A stretch of 16,244 nt of DNA from the NCBI GenBank assembly GCA_019136395.1, contig JAGVUH010000494.1, forward strand, positions 1 through 16,244. Direction: 5' to 3'. Every line of letters starts with the position of its first letter. The first letter of the stretch is position 1. Positions 13,452-16,244 of the stretch are shown in pieces. The DNA comes from Gammaproteobacteria bacterium. Lineage in GTDB: Bacteria; Pseudomonadota; Gammaproteobacteria; Chromatiales; Chromatiaceae. Below the pieces are notes generated by a model. That model was not told where the DNA came from. It searched no databases and worked only from the letters and a program-made list of their open reading frames with translations. The position numbers were made by a program, and so were the translations under genes.

Positions 13452-14318
13452 TCAGTCCAGGGACCGGCCCTCGCCTTGCTCCTCGTGGGTCCGGCCATCG
13501 CGGATGTGATAGAGCCGGCGGAAGGTAGGGATAATCTTCTCGTCGTGGGTGACGACGATGACTGCGGTCTGATATTGACGGGCCATCCGGTTCAGCATCC
13601 GGATGACGGCGAGGGCACGCTCGCTGTCCAGGGGGGCGGTGGGCTCGTCGGCCAGGATCACCGGCGGGCGGTTCGCCAGGGCGCGGGCGATAGCCACCCG
13701 TTGCTGCTCGCCGCCGGAGAGATGGGCAGGCAGGGCGCGGGCGCGGTGGCTGACATCCAGGGCCTTGAGCAACTCCCGCGCCTGGTCGCGGGCCTTGGCG
13801 TTGGCCTGGCCGGCCAGCATCAGGGGCAGGGCGACGTTGTCGTTGACGTCGAGGAAGGGGATGAGGTAGGGGGCCTGGAAGACGAAGCCGATCTTGTCGC
13901 GACGCAGGGCGCGGCGGTCGGGGATGCGCCAGCCCTCGTCATAGATGACCTCCTTCCCCAGGGTCATGCGCCCGCCGCTGGGCTCGATGACCGCGCCCAG
14001 GCACTTGAGCAGGGTGCTCTTGCCCGAGCCCGAGGGGCCGATGAGGCCGATGACCTCCCCTGGCGCCACCGCCAGGTCCACGCCCTTGAGGGCGTCCACC
14101 GCCGTGTCGCCGGCGCCAAAGCGTTTGCGCAGGCCCTCGATGCGGATGCCGTGGGTGGCATGGCTGACAAGATTAGGGGGCACGGCCAGCTTGTCCCCGG
14201 GGCCCTCGCGGGACGATGCGCCGGCGGAGGAGCCAGTCGCCCGCGTCCCGGGGTTGCCCTGACCGTCTCTGGAACCCTGGTTGGCGGGGTGAGGGGGAAT
14301 GATCCGAGATTCAACCAC
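13452..14318 (-). CDS. ABC transporter ATPase, DevA/LolD/MacB-type
   Basis: From the GTG at 14318 the protein has 288 residues. That start has a GGAGG seven bases upstream and overlaps the permease gene by eight bases. A second GTG at 14183 gives 243 residues, closer to the usual length, and is a real alternative. The first 50-odd residues are a Gly/Ser/Pro/Arg-rich stretch before the domain. Numbered from the first start, Walker A is GPSGSGKST (94-102), the Q-loop is FVFQAPYL (Q148), the signature is LSGGEQQR (200-207), Walker B is [12 protein letters not shown] (220-231) and the switch His is H258 in VVTHDE. It powers the permease encoded just upstream. The substrate is unknown; relatives export glycolipids, peptides or lipoproteins. 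Confidence 0.93.
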   Translation of the reverse strand: MVESRIIPPHPANQGSRDGQGNPGTRATGSSAGASSREGPGDKLAVPPNLVSHATHGIRIEGLRKRFGAGDTAVDALKGVDLAVAPGEVIGLIGPSGSGKSTLLKCLGAVIEPSGGRMTLGKEVIYDEGWRIPDRRALRRDKIGFVFQAPYLIPFLDVNDNVALPLMLAGQANAKARDQARELLKALDVSHRARALPAHLSGGEQQRVAIARALANRPPVILADEPTAPLDSERALAVIRMLNRMARQYQTAVIVVTHDEKIIPTFRRLYHIRDGRTHEEQGEGRSLD

Positions 14319-15513
14319 CGATGGCCTCCGCCGGGTCGACCCGGAGCGCGGCGCGAATGGCGACCAGGCTCGCCAGGGTGCAGATAAGCATGACGATGGC
14401 GAAGCCGCGCACGGCATCGCCCGGCAGCAGCAGCACATACTTGGGGAAGACCGGCGCCCAGAGGCTGGCGGCGATCTTGCCCACCATGAAGCCGATGGCC
14501 CCCAGGCCCAGGGCCTGCCACAGGATCATGGCGGCGATGGTGCGATTGCGGGTGCCGATGAGCTTGAGCACGGCGATCTCGCGGATCTTGCCCAGGGTCA
14601 GGGTGTAGATGATGAAGGCGACGATGGCGGCGCTGACTACCGAGAGGATGACCAGGAACATGAAGATCTGCCGCGCCGAGGTGGCGATGAGCTTGGCCTG
14701 GAGGATCTCGTTCATCTCGGCGCGGGTGTGGACGCTGAGCCGCTTCCAGCGGCGGATGTCGGCGGCCACCGCGTCCACGTCCGCTCCCGGGGCGACCCGT
14801 ACCAGGATGGCGTTGACGGCGGTGCTCTCAGTCTGGGCGGCGAGGACCGCCGCCAGCACCCCGGGCTGACCGGGGCGATTGAGTTGCGGATTGGCGGCGG
14901 TGCGCTGGCGCTGGTGGACGATGGCGTCGTTGTCCTTGAGGAACTGGGCCTCCTGGGCATCCTTGAGGGGGATGAAGAGCATGGGATCGCCGCCAGAGGA
15001 GACCGCCCGGCGCGTGAGGCCGACGATGGTGTAGAGATTGCGGCGGATGCGGATCTGCTCGCCCACCTGGAAGCCGGTGGCCAGGTCCGCCACCGCCTCG
15101 TAATGGCCGCGGGTGAGATGGCGCCCGGCGACCAGGAAGCGCGGCTGGCCCGGCTCGCCGGGTCCGCCGGGGACCACGCCGACCACCATGGCCCGGCGCT
15201 CCCGGTCCCCCTGGCCGACTTGCATGGTCAGGTAGGTGACGTTGGCCGCCTTCGCCACGCCGGGCAGGGTAAGGATGCCGCGGTAAAGGTCGTCCTGAAG
15301 GCTGGAGGACTCGGCATAGGGCCCCAGGGTGTCCCGCTGCACTACCCAGAGGTCCGCCCCGCTGGTGTCCAGCAGTACCTCGGCGTCGTCCACCATGCCG
15401 CGGTAGATGCCGGCCATGGACAGGGTGACGCCGATCAGCAGCCCCAGGCCCAGGCCGGTGAAGACGAACTTGCCCCAGGCGTGGAGAATGTCGCGGCCGG
15501 CGAGGCTGATCAT
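14311..15513 (-). CDS. ABC exporter permease, FtsX/MacB fold (DevC-like)
   Basis: The protein has 400 residues from the ATG at 15513, which overlaps the adaptor stop by four bases (ATGA); translation is probably coupled as no ribosome site is evident. One membrane helix (about 16-36) is followed by a periplasmic MacB-core domain (about 37-280, with GADLWVVQRDT near its start). Three more helices follow at about 283-307, 326-350 and 369-390. LKLIGTRNRTI (316-326) lies in the cytoplasmic loop typical of FtsX-fold permeases. Four helices with a large loop after the first is the standard type VII ABC layout. These proteins act as mechanical transducers with a periplasmic adaptor and an outer-membrane channel rather than as classical pores. 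Confidence 0.93.
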   Translation of the reverse strand: MISLAGRDILHAWGKFVFTGLGLGLLIGVTLSMAGIYRGMVDDAEVLLDTSGADLWVVQRDTLGPYAESSSLQDDLYRGILTLPGVAKAANVTYLTMQVGQGDRERRAMVVGVVPGGPGEPGQPRFLVAGRHLTRGHYEAVADLATGFQVGEQIRIRRNLYTIVGLTRRAVSSGGDPMLFIPLKDAQEAQFLKDNDAIVHQRQRTAANPQLNRPGQPGVLAAVLAAQTESTAVNAILVRVAPGADVDAVAADIRRWKRLSVHTRAEMNEILQAKLIATSARQIFMFLVILSVVSAAIVAFIIYTLTLGKIREIAVLKLIGTRNRTIAAMILWQALGLGAIGFMVGKIAASLWAPVFPKYVLLLPGDAVRGFAIVMLICTLASLVAIRAALRVDPAEAIGG

Positions 15514-16244
15514 CGGGGTGTACCGGGCGCAGTGGTGGCTTGGGTCCCGGGGGCAATGGGACTGCTGGGGCTGCCAGTTCTGTCGGGGCTGCTGGGGATT
15601 CCAAGGGTTTCCGCGTTGCCTGGGCCTCTGGTTACAACAGCGCCACCAGGGCCACCAGTGGGGCCAGGAATGTTGGTGCTACCAATGACGCCAGGGGTGC
15701 TGGGGACGCGAGAGGCGCCAGCGACCCCGGGGATGGCGTCCCGGATCTCGACCCGGCTGCCGGGGCTTAGGGGTGAACGGCTATGCACGATCACCCGATC
15801 GCCGGCCTTCAGGCCCGCCAGGATCTGGACCCGGCCGTCCAGGTCGGATAGGCCAGGTTCCACCGGGACGAAGCGGGACTCGTCGTTCCCCTGCAGCCGC
15901 CAGACGCCAAGCTGGCCATCGCGGCGGTGCAGGGCGGCGTTGGGCACCCAGGGCATGGGCGGCTGGGGCGTCAGATCCACGGTGACCTCGGCCAGCTCGC
16001 CCAAGCGGGGCAGGGGCTCAGGCAGCGGGGTGAAACCGACCTTGGCGAGCAATTCCTCGGTGACGGCATCCGCCCGGGGCTCGACCCGGTCCACCACCCC
16101 GGCCAGGGTCGCCAGAGGCTGGGAGCGCAGACTGATCCGCGCCGGAAGTCCGGCCGCCAGACCGCCGGCGCCGAGCTGGTCGAAGCGGGTGTCGATCCAG
16201 AGTTGCCCGGCATCGATCACCTCCACCACCGACTGGCCCGCCAC
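15510..16244 (-). CDS. Periplasmic adaptor (membrane fusion) subunit, 3' part only
   Basis: The frame is open to the window edge, so the N-terminus (membrane anchor, hairpin and most of the lipoyl domain) is missing. The visible 244 residues begin in the beta-barrel domain (VIDAGQLWIDTRFDQ, then GLPARISL and ATLAGVVDRVEPRAD). They continue into a membrane-proximal domain (VPNAALHRRDGQLGVW, and AGLKAGDRVIVHS, the familiar GLKAGDRV motif). This fits the HlyD/MacA/DevB adaptor family. It should link the permease to an outer-membrane channel not encoded here. The last 72 or so residues are an unusual Pro/Gly/Ser/Thr-rich tail that adaptors normally lack. Confidence 0.88.
   Translation of the reverse strand: MAGQSVVEVIDAGQLWIDTRFDQLGAGGLAAGLPARISLRSQPLATLAGVVDRVEPRADAVTEELLAKVGFTPLPEPLPRLGELAEVTVDLTPQPPMPWVPNAALHRRDGQLGVWRLQGNDESRFVPVEPGLSDLDGRVQILAGLKAGDRVIVHSRSPLSPGSRVEIRDAIPGVAGASRVPSTPGVIGSTNIPGPTGGPGGAVVTRGPGNAETLGIPSSPDRTGSPSSPIAPGTQATTAPGTPR
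15513..15732 (-). repeat. Low-complexity Pro/Gly/Ser/Thr tail of the adaptor
   Basis: After the adaptor fold ends near EIRDAIPG, the frame continues for about 72 residues made almost only of Pro, Gly, Ser, Thr, Ala and Val. Irregular units include STPGV, NIPGPTGGPGG, GIPSSPD and IAPGTQ. There are short collagen-like GxP/PGxP pieces but no strict Gly-x-y period. The DNA shows imperfect short GGGGCTGCTGGGG-type repeats, consistent with slippage expansion. The tail lies in the periplasm by topology. Confidence 0.75.

Noticed and set aside
13437..14387. Plus-strand open frame of about 315 codons opposite the ATPase
   Set aside because: Antisense to a complete ABC ATPase; no domain seen.

Overview
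This is a GC-rich window from a Gram-negative bacterium, most likely a gammaproteobacterium. That rests on the IPTL-CTERM surface-protein tail, a DISM-type sensor kinase and a three-part inner-membrane/periplasm exporter; the species cannot be named from the sequence. Every convincing gene lies on the minus strand, so transcription runs from high to low coordinates.

Right end (13452-16244): a tightly overlapping export operon in the order periplasmic adaptor (cut by the window edge), FtsX/MacB-fold permease, ATPase. The layout resembles the DevB-DevC-DevA / MacA-MacB / Lol superfamily. The adaptor ends in a long Pro/Gly/Ser/Thr-rich tail. An outer-membrane TolC partner is not visible.

Middle (10348-12977): a two-component pair, a 7TMR-DISM histidine kinase followed by an OmpR/PhoB-type response regulator, joined by a one-base TGATG overlap. 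A roughly 700-base stretch without a recognisable gene (9645-10347) follows. It holds direct repeats and small palindromes that could be operators or promoter parts for the next gene.

Left (456-9644): one 9.2 kb gene for a secreted modular surface protein of about 3060 residues. It has a signal peptide, a long beta-helix-like region, an autotransporter-associated repeat, calcium-free-looking Ig/cadherin-like modules, and a second right-handed beta-helix split by a jelly-roll-like module. Then come seven or so bacterial Ig-like repeats plus MBG-like modules, a choice-of-anchor U domain and an IPTL-CTERM sorting tail. A strong hairpin lies just downstream.

The kinase, regulator and giant gene are bracketed by two diverged direct copies of a roughly 140-base element (about 364-500 and 13112-13262). 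Each copy contains a hairpin and the last codons of an IPTL-type reading frame. In the right copy those codons are orphaned, which suggests the relic of another IPTL-CTERM gene. A second short shared block lies at 96-153 and 13253-13310. The simplest reading is that related surface-protein genes once lay in series here and recombined, leaving a module of sensor, regulator and giant adhesin between repeats. That the two-component pair controls the giant protein is inference from position only.
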